A stretch of 64,000 bases of DNA, from positions 25,907,232-25,971,231 of the forward strand of contig CM070599.1 of NCBI GenBank assembly GCA_036346395.1, written 5' to 3'. A model generated the notes under the pieces. That model worked only from the letters and a program-made list of their open reading frames with translations. It was not told the origin of the DNA and did not search any database. The DNA is from Hsuehochloa calcarea (Eukaryota; Streptophyta; Magnoliopsida; Poales; Poaceae). The position numbers and the translations under genes were made by a program. How positions within the stretch are numbered: position 1 is the first letter of the stretch; the number at the start of each line of letters is the position of its first letter. Of the stretch, positions 20,443 through 32,304 are shown piece after piece.

Positions 20443-23115
20443 TGTAAGATCGAGGTGGCCGACTAGAGGGGGGTGAATAGGCGGTTTTAAAAACTTTATC
20501 TGGCTAAACCAATATATAAATGCGGAAGCTAATAGCGAATTGGTTTTGCACAATTAAAACCTAAATCAACTAGGCTCAACTAAGTGCACCGACAATATGA
20601 ACACAATACAATATGAGCAATCATACAAGATATATAAGCAATTAAAGCAAGAATGTAAATTGCTCAAAGTAAAGCACAAGTAAACACAAGATGACACGAT
20701 TATGTTTTACCGTGGTGTTCGGAGACTTGCCGGTCTCCCCTAATCCACGTTGAGGTAAGCCCAACCCGCGTTGGACCGGCTCCTCAAATGAGCCCACACC
20801 TCCGAGGTAAGTCCAACACTTGGACCGGTTCCGAACCGAACCAACACCTCGCTCAACTATGGTTGCTCTTCCTCCACTCCGGAGATGGCGAGCACCAAAC
20901 CACTCACAACCGTCGGGCCTTCTCACAAGCTTCTTGAGAAGGTCACCGAGCACGACGCCTCCACGCCGTCTAGGTGTCGGCAAACACCAAGAGTAACAAA
21001 TCCGAACTTTCACTTGAACTAATCAAGTGTCAACGCTCACGTGGATACACAATCCACTACCTAAGGCAACACATGCACTTAGGGTTTGCTCTCTAGTCTC
21101 ACCAAGTGCAACACATGCACAAAAGAGAATAGAGACTTGCTCTTAGCTCAAAGAATGAGTGTATCACTTAACAATGGCACCAGCACCCTCTCCCAACCGG
21201 CCAAGGTGTCTATATATAGCCCACACACAAAAACTAGCCGTTGGGAGAAGATTCCATCAAAAGCGACCCGGGCGGTCGGCCGCCAACCAATGGCGGTCGG
21301 ACCGCCCACGCGCCAACGGCTAGAAAAGTAGCCGTTGGGCCTTGGCGGTCGGCCGCCATGCATCGGCGGTCGGACCGCGATATCGTCCGATCGCCTTGCG
21401 TCTTGGCGGTCCGACCGCCCGTCGCGAATTGGCTAAGTCCCAAAAGGAGCTCTCGGAAAAACCGTTCGCTCGAACTCGGAACTTCCTCACCGCTGAAGCT
21501 CGATTTTACAACAATGGAACTTCCGCACAAGGAAATCGGTTCAAGTGTAATCGGTCAGACCGCCCGTAGCACACCGGTCGGACCGATTTGCCACCGGTCC
21601 GACCGGTGACCACTGCCGGTCCGACCGGCAGTCCACAGAGCCAACTCCAATTGCTTCACTTCAAATGGCAAAACACATTCGCTCATTTGAATGCAATTTT
21701 CGACAAGGATTCAAAGATGATATTCTCAGTAGGTTACAAAACACATTTGCTAACCCTTAGAATACTCATCACAAGGAATAAGGTACATGGACTTACACTA
21801 TTTGCAAAACACATTTGCAAACTTAAGTCACATGTTACAAGGGTTATGCATGAGCCTCAATTATTTGCAAAACTCATTCGCAACTAAATAGCATCATGCC
21901 TAGATGAGCTAGAGCAAATGTAATGAGCTATCAACACATGACTAACTCAAACTACTAGTTAAGACCCCTCTTAATAGTACGGCAACCTACACTAGCAATC
22001 CGGTCTTCCAACCAAACACCAAGACCGGTAAAAGACTAGGAACACATCCTTAGCCCTAGCTAGTCATACCTTTGCCTTGCATCTTCTCGAAGCTTGATGA
22101 CGCACATCAACACTTCAAATCCGGGTCTTTAACTTTGACAATCATCAACTCATGATGATTTCTTTACTTCGGGATATTGTCTTGATCGTCATCAACATAT
22201 GATGATTTCTTCATTTTGATTCTTCACTTGCATCAACACATGATGGGTCTTCTCTTGTCTTGATGATCAACTCATGATCATCTCTTCTTGATAAGCATCA
22301 ACTTATGATGCATCATATACGCCAAGCTCTTGACTTGATGATCGACTCATGATCATCTCTTCTTGATAAGCATCAACTCATGATGCATCCTTTACACCAA
22401 GCTCTTGACTTGATAATCAACTCATGATCATCCCAAGTCTTCATCATCCTGGAACATAACCTATATATCCAACTCATGAAAAATGTTAGTTCCACAATGT
22501 GATCATCATTAATTACCACATCATACCATTAACTCATAATGGTGGGACAAGATACCTCAATCTTTCCCTCTTTGGTAATTGATGATAACCACTTAAATTC
22601 TCATAAATTTAATGAAGATAAATGAGAGAACAATTGAGTATATATAAACTACACAAGTTATACATACTCTAACATGAGTATACAAGAACTACACAAGTTC
22701 TATATACTCATGACATGAGTATATATGAACTACACAAGTGTTGTATACTCAAAGGTTTTGTTTCAACGTAAAGATCCCAATATATGTGGAAAATGGAATA
22801 TGGATCAATACTAATGAAACCACAAAGTATAGGATAAAACTCCCCCTAAATGTGTGCATACACAAATGTGTAATGAGGTCATATGCACATATTCAAGTTT
22901 AACTTAAGGTTGAGTTCAATCCTATATTTTGGATCCGAGAAATGCAACATTATATAAATTGAGATGTCGATTGCATACCTCGTTGTGTTTCACCTTTATA
23001 TCCAAATGAGACTACACAAAGATAATACTTGATAAAAGAGTTAGTCTCATATTTGGATTTGTCATTAATCACCAAAACAATCCATTAACTCATAATGGCG
23101 GGTCTAGATCTTTCA
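20443..23115 (-). repeat. 3' LTR of the retrotransposon
   Basis: 2673 bp, TGTAAGATCGAGG to GATCTTTCA in plus-strand reading. It carries CATCAACTCATGATG repeats (22130-22440), a 76-bp tandem duplication around GATAAGCATCAACT, GAGTATATATGAACTACACA repeats (22650-22750), GC-rich palindromes (21250-21630) and a minus-strand TATA box (21208-21216). Confidence 0.92.
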
Positions 23116-23130
23116 ATCTCCCCCTTTTTG
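23116..23130 (-). promoter_or_regulatory. Polypurine tract
   Basis: On the minus strand AAAAAGGGGGAGAT lies directly before the 3' LTR. It is the expected plus-strand primer for reverse transcription and fixes the element's orientation. Confidence 0.85.
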
Positions 23131-23997
23131 GTGATTGATGACAAATCCATTATCAATAACAACATTTGGATATTCATAGACATACGATAAGAATTTAAAC
23201 TAATGAACTATGTCTATGCATCATATGAGGTGAAACATAAAGCATTAAACAAAATGCATGTGAAAACATTCTCCCCCTTACACATCGCATTCTCCCCCTT
23301 ACACATCTAATGCATGCATTTTCCCTCTTTTGGTATGTCTAAACAAATCAACCATCCAAATGAAGAATATTGATAAAAACATTCTCCCCCTTTTGGCATA
23401 AATCACCCAAAAACACAAGACAAAACTTAGCCAAAAGGAGTATTTGCAAAATCAATACCACTTGCAAAAACAATGAGGTAGGTCACAAAAAGTATGAATT
23501 GAACTTATATGACCAAGGGGGAATTTTGTTCTCAAGATATGAGAGGAGAAACAAGGATAGGTTACATACCCATTGATCATAACATTCTCCCATTTTAAAT
23601 CAGAATATTTGAGAACCACTTGAAATGATAGTTGAAACATATTCAACTAACCTCCCTATTTTTGAAAGGAAATATAGATAATCTCTTATTTTAACAATTT
23701 TCACAAACTATGTTGAGAGAACATAAAGAACGATGCTTGAGAGAGATTTTTATAAAAAAAATTGACATAATTTCTCTTGTAAAGAGGGACATCCACGACA
23801 GGAGACAAGAAGATATGATCAACCACAAATATATTCATTCAAAATCACATCTCATCCACATCTCATGCAACCATAAATCATGACATACAAGACATGTTCT
23901 CACACAGAGTAGCATAAGATAGCATAGCCAAAATGAGAGTCATACAACCAAGCAGTCATAAGATATTACAATTTTTTTGCATACAAGGTCTAATGAC

Positions 23998-25412
23998 CTA
24001 AATAGAACAAATGGCTCTTGCTCGGCAGGAGGATCTGAGAGGATGAAGGTGGTCTCCTCGCCAAAAGAACGAGGAAGGTGAGGTCCACGCCCGGATCGTT
24101 GATAATAAAGAGCGCGCTGCTGCTTTGGAAAGCGATGAAATCGCTCGCAGATCTGTCATCTGAGCAGACAGTGCATCAAATCTGGATGTGGTAGCAGCCT
24201 CAAACTCATCTAATCGAGAAAATGTAGCTGCCTGAAAAGCCTCCTGAGATGGCGAATCGATCCACACTCGGTGAAGATTAAGCATCATTTGCTAGGGCAG
24301 GTCTTGAGCACAGGGATCCGAGAGAAGGAGCCACATCACGACATCGAGGAGGTGGAGGAGGAGCCTTTGGAGCAGGAGGAGCAGTGGAGCGGGAGGAGGA
24401 GGAGCGTCCACAGGTGCTGTATTCTTTATGCTCTATGTCACGGGGAGTATTGAATTCAATTATGCTCTTGATAAGCCTCATTATGTAGGGAGCATAATAA
24501 ATACTCTTAGTCTTGTCTCCTTGGAGGTGTCAATCTCTCTGAAAATAAGATCTATGACATCGGGCGAGTGCCCTCCATTATGTCTTGAATCGCATTCCAT
24601 GCCCTCCCATGGATTTCATCATTGTTCCCACTCCTCGGGAAGAATGATGATCTCATGATCTGTTTATAATCTTGGGGAGGAAGGAGTCTGTCACCTTACC
24701 GCAAGAATGAGGATTATTCGATCATAGAACTCATCTATTTGAGCAAGGTTTAGGGGTTCTGCAAATGGATCCTTACACCCTTGACTCCTTCAAACCTAAG
24801 GCTTCCATGAACTGCTTTCTTGTAGCCTGTAATTTTCTATGCTTGATCATCCAAACAAGCTTGTCGAATCCGAGACACAAGCTGTTGCATAAAAGCGTCG
24901 ATGACTTTAGAATGAAAGTCTGCATTCAGAGAAACCAAGGTATCCAAACCTACATATTTGAAAAGTCAGTAAAGTCCATTGTAGGTTGGATTACGTGCGA
25001 GTAGTTCCATTTGACATATCGTGATTAGCAAATTTTTCTTCGCATAGATAATCTTGAATACATCTTGTTGAAACTTGGTGTGGAACATACCCATCGTTGC
25101 GGTTCGAGAAGCGTCTTGATCAACATGTCTCAATATTGTATAATCTTCACTTCTTAACCTTGAGACATCAAGGCCAAAGAATTGAGACTCATCTGGAGCG
25201 TCCTCATTATCATCTTCATCCTCCTCAACATCATTTCCAGCGTTCTCATCAAAGTCATTGTCGCTGCCGTTGTTATCCGAACTTGATTCCTCCACTTCTT
25301 CCATAGAAGCGTCTTCAATGTCGTCCTCAACTGGAGCTTTCCCTCTGGATGAAGAAGGAGAAGGAGAAGGAGGGGGTCCACCCGAACGACTGGCCACGCG
25401 CTTGTTCGGCAT
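23998..25412 (-). pseudogene. Plant-transposon ORF of the LTR element (Transposase_32-like)
   Basis: The frame starts MPNKRVASRSGG, has a Ser/Pro-rich stretch, then a strongly acidic segment (EEDEDDNEDAPDE), then FFGLDVSRLRSEDYTILRHV, which resembles the putative plant transposon protein family found in grass LTR elements. A stop at 24966 and frame changes break it. A further open piece at 24288-23998 (SQEAFQAATFSRLDEFEAAT) looks like its coiled-coil C-terminal part. The function of this family is unknown. The family call is from memory of conserved words and is moderately sure. Confidence 0.5.
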
Positions 25413-25489
25413 AGCTCCTGGGAAGATAATCAAAGGATCAAACAAGGAATAGATAATAAACCTATGAATATACAATGGTGTCATTGACA

Positions 25490-25640
25490 TGCTCTCTGGA
25501 CACAGGCGGTCTGACTGCTGTCCACGGCCGGTCGGACTGCCACAGAGGCCGGTCCGACCGCCATTGTGGCGCCGGTCGGACTGCCACTGAGGCCGGTCCG
25601 ACTGCCATGTGGCACCGGTCGGACCGCCGGTTACCAGAAC
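25490..25640. repeat. Internal cluster of GGTCGGACC-type palindromes
   Basis: CGGTCGGACTGCC, CGGTCCGACCGCC and GCCGGTCGGACTG variants repeat about eight times immediately upstream of the second ORF (start at 25412). A second, smaller cluster lies at 26170-26265. Both use the same word as the LTR promoter. Confidence 0.6.
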
Positions 25641-27311
25641 CAGTGAGATGAACTTTGTGATTTTCACAAATTTTCATCATTCAAGCAATGTCATCAAGTG
25701 CATTCATTTGTCTATTCACAAACTACTTGCAGGACAAAGTTTTGCCACAAAATCTAGTGAACAAGATAGGATTTTTGACAAACCCTAGAATTTTGGGGCA
25801 AATCACAAATGAGAGTAATGCAAGTAGATCGAGGATACTTACTGGCTCTATTGAAGAGGAGTAACACAAGGGATGCCTCCTTGAAGAGAAGGGAGAGCCA
25901 AAAATCCGAAAGTTTGCAAGTTCTTCCCTCACCTAGGGTTCCAAAATGTGGGAGAGATAGCCCATCAATCCACAAAGTAATTGGAGGGAATGGAAGAGGA
26001 GAAGAGGGAGAGCAGGTGGATACCTTGAATCCCCAAATGGACGGCCGGAGGAGGAGATCCGAAGGGAAGGAGGTGCAGCCGGCCTGAGAGAAGAGAGAAA
26101 AAGAATGCTCGGTTTGGGGAGAAAGGTGGAGAGAGAGAAAGGCTCTCGGGTGAAGGGTTTTTAACCTTTTCCCGCAAAACCGGTCGGACCGCCGGGCCAA
26201 CGCCGGTCGGACCGGTGGGATTTCCGGTCGAACTGCCTATAGAGGCCGGTCGGACCGGTGACAACTGAAACTGACACACAGTTTCAGTGAGAGGAGAGGA
26301 GATGAGAGAATTGTTGTATTTTACTCCAAATTTTTGCACAATCAATCAAATAAACATATTTGGAGTATTTCCAACTTATATAGCCCATAAGAATAGAATT
26401 TTAAAATAGTTTTTATAATTTAAGCTCTTGGTTTTCGGAAATGAAATATATTTCTAAGAACTTTCATCAAAAGATCCAAATTGAGCAAATGATGAATTTT
26501 AAAGCATCCAATTGCATGTATGAGTCATAAATATCATTATGAACATATTCATATGAAGAATTTTAGTTCATATGGAAAAACTCACTTAAGTGCTAGAAAG
26601 TGACCACTTAGGTCATAGTAGTATTTTGGACGAGTTTGAAAATCAAATATCTTTTTCTAGGTTGGTCTTTTGAAAATCCTTTGAATACCAAAAATATTTA
26701 GAATAACCAACTCTAGGATTTTCCTTTTGGCAAGATTTTCAAATTCCTTTTAGAATAGATTTTACACAAAAATCTAGTTTATGTCAAAAACAAGATACTA
26801 TAATGTAGGATTTTGGCTAGAAATGCATTTTTACTTAGAATAGGTTTTTCTAAAGCCAAAACCTTTGGTAAACCTTTCAAAAGCATTTGTATACATTTTG
26901 CAATTAATTTTTCAAAGAATTACTAATAGTTATCAAATTTTTGACTTTTGGCTAAAAGGCTTATTTTTGAAAAGCAATACTAGCACTTAATTTATTTGGG
27001 CACACTTAGGGATGTGAAATACATGACTATGATTTAGCACTCCCCCTTAATGTGCCACTCCAACTTGCTCAAGATATGAATAATGAACATTGAGAACATA
27101 GAGCAAGAACACCCCTTTTAATAAGATTTTCATGAAATGCAACCTACACAAGGTATAAAGGGGCTAGATACTTCAATGTAAATACTTGTTACCGAGATGG
27201 CATTGGTTCTTGATGTGAAACGATTATCCTCAAGCTTGGCTCCAATTTGATATATGATGACATCCATCTTTATATGAATAAGCCAAGTCTCCAATGCCTC
27301 TCAAGTACCTA

Positions 27312-28698
27312 TTAAGCATTTAAGCGCATTTTGGTACCCAAAACTAGGTTGGGTCCACGAATGTTAGTCACAATAGATTTGGGCACCCAAATGGCCCTAG
27401 CATTAGTTTTATGTGTACTAACTATTCTAGCAAACACATTGCCATTAATATCCTTCCTAAGCAAATATTGATCATTGTAAATAATGGGCTTAGGAGTGAT
27501 ACCTTTGGGACAATCCTTACTCATATGTCCCTTTTCAAGCAATTGTAGCAAGTTCAAGTTTGTATTCGTCTTTTACCTTCTTTACTTGCTCCTTGCGGTT
27601 TGCCTCTTCTTTGATGACAATTGCTTGTCATTCACCTTGTTAGACACACAGAGGCGAAGTGGCCCTTTCCTTTGCATCCATGGCACTTGATATTCTTCGT
27701 GTGCCTTGCGTTGTGCCTTGTCTTGCTTGTCTCCTTTTTCTTAGGAGTGAAGCCAATTCCACTCTTATCTTGCAAGCGTCTTTGCTTGCTCAATATATCG
27801 TCAAGAGTGGCCTTCCCTTTTAGGCCTCTTTCCAAGTCATTCTTCAATTTGTTGACTTGGGCCTTGAGCTCATTGTTTTCCTCTACAATGTTAGTATTGC
27901 AAGATATGGAGGAAATAGTAGCATCTATTTTGGAGCAACAAGGCATATCAATTAAATCCTCACATGAGGTGGATACATTAGCCTTAGATGAAATGCAAGA
28001 TGTAGGAACTACGCATGGCGTATCATCTAATAACTTGCATGTAATGCCTATATCCACCTTGGACTTATTAAGATCCTTGAGAAGGAGAGTCTCATGAGCT
28101 TCTTTTAGCTCTTCATAAGAATCCTTGAGAGAAAGAAATTCTTTCTTCAAGACTTTGAATTTTGACTTCTCCTTGCCAAGATATTCATTTAAGTCTTCTA
28201 ACATTTCCATCAACTCATCATAGGTGGGTTCTTCATTTTCGTTTACCTCATTATTACCTTTAGCCATGAAGCATTGAGTTGATGTGGAGGAGTTGAGGAG
28301 TCCTCATTTTCGTTGTCTGAGCTTGAAGTTGAGCATTCTTCTTCCGACATCCATTCTTGTGTGCAATCATCACTAGTTGAAGTGGATAATTCATATTGAT
28401 CTTGAATATATGTCCACATCTCATGAACGTTCTTGAGATTGCATATGGCATCAAAAAGGTCTACGCTCAAAGCACTAAATAAGGCGTTAGTAGCTTGAGC
28501 GTCGAGATGTAAGCATTTCTCTTCCTCAATGGTTGGAGCAAAATGACCCAATGGAGGAGAAAAGCCTACATCTACAATCCGCCATATTTTTGGACTCATG
28601 GCCCTAAAATAACAAGACATGCGGATTTTCCATTGAGCATAATTTGTGCCATCAAATATAGGTGCTTCACCTAGGTGCACTAAATCTCTAGTTGCCAT
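27312..28698 (-). pseudogene. Copia-type gag polyprotein, frameshifted
   Basis: It begins MATRDLVHLGEAPIFDGTNY, with the KWK-like NYAQWKIRM word typical of Copia gag (UBN2/DUF4219). After a frameshift near 28262 comes a coiled-coil Lys/Glu-rich segment, then CHGCKGKGHFASVC (27650-27690), a CCHC-type zinc knuckle. Stops at about 27631 and 27560 precede a second knuckle-like KGHMSKDCPKG and a tail with AIWVPKSIVTNIRGPN, normal for the gag end in rice Copia elements. Gag would package the element RNA. No polymerase follows. Confidence 0.8.
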
Positions 28699-28741
28699 CC
28701 TTTACTCTCTAGACGGTTAAGTCTAATAAATGAGAGACCAA

Positions 28742-28753
28742 GCTCTGATACCA
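28742..28753 (-). promoter_or_regulatory. Primer binding site, initiator tRNA-Met
   Basis: TGGTATCAGAGC in minus-strand reading, two bases inside the 5' LTR. Confidence 0.9.
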
Positions 28754-28755
28754 CT

Positions 28756-31421
28756 TGTAAGATCGAGGTGGCCGACTAGAGGGGGGTGAATAGGCGGTTT
28801 TAAAAACTTTATCTGGCTAAACCAATATATAAATGCGGAAGCTAATAGCGAATTGGTTTTGCACAATTAAAACCTAAATCAACTAGGCTCAACTAAGTGC
28901 ACCGACAATATGAACACAATACAATATGAGCAATCATACAAGATATATAAGCAATTAAAGCAAGAATGTAAATTGCTCAAAGTAAAGCACAAGTAAACAC
29001 AAGATGACACGATTATGTTTTACCGTGGTGTTCGGAGACTTGCCGGTCTCCCCTAATCCACGTTGAGGTAAGCCCAACCCGCGTTGGACCGGCTCCTCAA
29101 ATGAGCCCACACCTCGAGGTAAGTCCAACACTTGGACCGGTTCGAACCGAACCAACACCTCGCTCAACTATGGTTGCTCTTCCTCCACTCCGGAGATGGC
29201 GAGCACCAAACCACTCACAACCGTCGGGCCTTCTCACAAGCTTCTTGAGAAGGTCACCGAGCACGACGCCTCCGCGCCGTCTAGGTGTCGGCAAACACCA
29301 AGAGTAACAAATCCGAACTTTCACTTGAACTAATCAAGTGTCAACGCTCACGTGGATACACAATCCACTACCTAAGGCAACACATGCACTTAGGGTTTGC
29401 TCTCTAGTCTCACCAAGTGCAACACATGCACAAAAGAGAATAGAGACTTGCTCTTAGCTCAAAGAATGAGTGTATCACTTAACAATGGCACCAGCACCCT
29501 CTCCCAACCGGCCAAGGTGTCTATATATAGCCCACACACAAAAACTAGCCGTTGGGAGAAGATTCCATCAAAGCGACCCAGGCCGGTCGACCGCCAACCA
29601 ATGGCGGTCGGACCGCCCACGCGCCAACGGCTAGAAAAGTAGCCGTTGGGCCTTGGCGTCGGCCGCCATGCATCGGCGGTCGGACCGCGCAGATATCGTC
29701 CGACCGCCCGTCTTGGCGGTCCGACCGCCCGTCGCGAAATTGGCTAAGTCCCAAAAGGGAGCTCTCGAAAAACCGTTCGCTCGAACTCCGGAACTTCCTC
29801 ACATGAAGCTCCGATTTTACAACAATGGAACTTCCGCACAAGGAAATCGGTTCAAGTGTAATCGGTCGACCGCCCGTAGCACACCGGTCGGACGATTTGC
29901 CACCGGTCCGGCCGGTGACCACCGCGATCCGGCCGGTGATCACTGAGCCAACTCCAATTGCTTCACTTCAAATGGCAAAACACATTCGCTCATTTGAATG
30001 CAATTTTCGACAAGGATTCAAAGATGATATTCTCGATGAGGTTACAAAACACATTTGCTAACCCTTAGAATACTCATCACAAGGAATAAGGTACATGGAC
30101 TTACACTATTTGCAAAACACATTTGCAAACTTAAGTCACATGTTACAAGGGTTATGCATGAGCCTCAATTATTTGCAAAACTCATTCGCAACTAAATAGC
30201 ATCATGCCTAGATGAGCTAGAGCAAATGTAATGAGCTATCAACACATGACTAACTCAAACTACTAGTTAAGACCCTCTTAATAGTACGGCAACCTACACT
30301 AGCAATCCGGTCTTCCAACCAAACACCAAGACCGGTAAAGACTAGGAACACATCCTTAGCCCTAGCTAGTCATACCTTTGCCTTGCATCTTCTCGAAGCT
30401 TGATGACGCACATCAACACTTCAAATCCGGGTCTTTAACTTTGACAATCATCAACTCATGATGATTTCTTTACTTCGGGATATTGTCTTGATCGTCATCA
30501 ACATATGATGATTTCTTCATTTTGATTCTTCACTTGCATCAACACATGATGGGTCTTCTCTTGTCTTGATGATCAACTCATGATCATCTCTTCTTGATAA
30601 GCATCAACTTATGATGCATCATATACGCTAAGCTCTTGACTTGATGATCGACTCATGATCATCTCTTCTTGATAAGCATCAACTCATGATGCATCCTTTA
30701 CACCAAGCTCTTGACTTGATAATCAACTCATGATCATCCCAAGTCTTCATCATCCTGGAACATAACCTATATATCCAACTCATGAAAAATGTTAGTTCCA
30801 CAATGTGATCATCATTAATTACCACATCATACCATTAACTCATAATGGTGGGACAAGATACCTCAATCTTTCCCTCTTTGGTAATTGATGATAACCACTT
30901 AAATTCTCATAAATTTAATGAAGATAAATGAGAGAACAATTGAGTATATATAAACTACACAAGTTATACATACTCTAACATGAGTATACAAGAACTACAC
31001 AAGTTCTATATACTCATGACATGAGTATATACGAACTACACAAGTGTTGTATACTCAAAGGTTTTGTTTCAACGTAAAGATCCCAATATATGTGGAAAAT
31101 GGAATATGGATCAATACTAATGAAACCACAAAGTATAGGATAAAACTCCCCCTAAATGTGTGCATACACAAATGTGTAATGAGGTCATATGCACATATTC
31201 AAGTTTAACTTAAGGTTGAGTTCAATCCTATATTTTGGATCCGAGAAATGCAACATTATATAAATTGAGATGTCGATTGCATACCTCGTTGTGTTTCACC
31301 TTTATATCCAAATGAGACTACACAAAGATAATACTTGATAAAAGAGTTAGTCTCATATTTGGATTTGTCATTAATCACCAAAACAATCCATTAACTCATA
31401 ATGGCGGGTCTAGATCTTTCA
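28756..31421 (-). repeat. 5' LTR of the retrotransposon
   Basis: 2666 bp, differing from the 3' LTR mainly by short indels in CG/CCG-rich words. In element orientation it runs from 31421 down to 28756. Confidence 0.92.
29519..29945 (-). promoter_or_regulatory. LTR core promoter with upstream GC palindrome array
   Basis: A minus-strand TATA box CTATATATAG (29519-29528) is preceded, in transcription direction, by about ten copies of GGTCGGACC or GGTCCGACC half-palindromes such as GGCGGTCGGACCGCC and CACCGGTCCG (29575-29940). The same layout is in the other LTR (21208-21630). The palindromes are plausible protein-binding sites, by position only. Confidence 0.55.
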
Positions 31422-31426
31422 GTGCT

Positions 31427-31830
31427 GTAATTACCATAAAAGGTTTTATAAGTGTGACTGTCTTTGTTACTAGCGATGACTGGCCGTCTTTGTTACTAGC
31501 GATGGCTAGAACCGTCTGTGATACATCATTATCACAAATGATTTTTTATAAGAACCGTATGTGAAACTTCACAAACTGTTCTTAACAAGAACCGTATGTG
31601 ATAATTGCAATAATCACAGATGGTTTTTAACAAGAATCGTCTGTGATACTTCGCATACGGTTCTTGATAATTGCAATAATTACATACGATTTTTAACAAG
31701 AACCGTCTGTGGTACTTCACAGATAGTTCTTGTTAAGAACTATCTGTGATAATTACAATTATCACAGACGATTTTTAACAAGAACCGTCTGTGATAATTT
31801 TGTATCACAGAGCGGGAAATATGTCGTGTG
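31427..31830 (+). mobile_element. CACTA left part, continuation with hairpin repeats
   Basis: It continues the element begun at 20378. From 31500 to 31805 about ten copies of AACAAGAACCGTCTGTGATA and its reverse complement alternate, spaced by AATTGCAATAAT. These are CACTA subterminal motifs. After GCGGGAAA (31812) the sequence switches to the PCNA-bearing interior. Confidence 0.7.
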
Positions 31831-31906
31831 CCCAAATGCTTCCCTATTAATCTCCCCTTCAACTCCCTCCTCGACCACTCTCCACTCCCAAACCACAAAT
31901 CCTAGG

Positions 31907-32131
31907 GGACTCCTCAAGAAGGTCATGGAGGTGATCCGTGAGCTGGTGACCGATGCCAACTTCGATTGCTCTATCACCTTCGTGTTCGACTCCCCCTGTA
32001 TTGTTGCTTTTGGTGGCTCTCAGTAGTGATCGTGGTTTTCTTGTGAATGAATAGTTCAAGATAAGATTGCGGATTTTGATATGAAGCCCATGGACATCGA
32101 CAACGAGCACCTCGGCATCCACGAGTCCAAG
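31907..32131 (+). pseudogene. PCNA gene fragment captured by a CACTA-like element
   Basis: Two blocks match plant proliferating cell nuclear antigen. Block 1 (31907-32000) reads GLLKKVMEVIRELVTDANF then DCS and, after a deletion, ITFVFDSP. Block 2 (32057-32131) reads QDKIADFDMKPMDIDNEHLG. PCNA is the ring-shaped sliding clamp of DNA replication; here only scattered pieces of the first 100 or so residues remain, with a deletion, an insertion and stops between them. The position, just inside CACTA subterminal repeats, and the similarity of the following words at 32270-32304 to CACTA interior sequence (GGAAAGCTAACAAAGGGTTC) indicate transposon capture. It is not functional. Confidence 0.85.
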
Positions 32132-32304
32132 TCCACCTCTTCATCTCGGACTCGTTTTCCTCCCCGCCACAAATCGAACCGAATCCGAACCCGAACAGAT
32201 TTCGGTTTCGCGTATTGTCTGGTAAAACAGCCATACTTTTGCATACGAACTCGGATTACAATGTTTTTTAGCCCGTTGGAAAGCTAACAAAGGGTTCAAT
32301 CCGA

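Larger units (their letters stand above)
20443..31421 (-). mobile_element. Complete non-autonomous Copia-related LTR retrotransposon, 10.98 kb
   Basis: Two nearly identical LTRs (20443-23115 and 28756-31421, about 2.67 kb) begin and end TG...CA. A perfect 5-bp target duplication GTGCT surrounds the element. The primer site TGGTATCAGAGC (28742-28753, minus) is complementary to initiator tRNA-Met and lies 2 nt inside the 5' LTR. A polypurine tract lies next to the 3' LTR (23116-23130). The internal 5.6 kb encodes a Copia-type gag and a second, unrelated ORF, but no protease, integrase or reverse transcriptase is recognisable. It would need another element's machinery. The 25700-27300 part is AT-rich and non-coding. 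High LTR similarity argues for a recent insertion. Confidence 0.92.

Noticed and set aside
25490..25667. Open frame extending upstream of the second ORF of the LTR element
   Set aside because: It translates the GGTCGGACC palindrome cluster, giving a repetitive peptide with no family resemblance; MPNKRV at 25412 is the more credible start.
31500..31805. CRISPR-like spaced repeats
   Set aside because: Plant nuclear sequence; the repeats alternate orientation and the spacers are near-identical, as expected for CACTA subterminal motifs.
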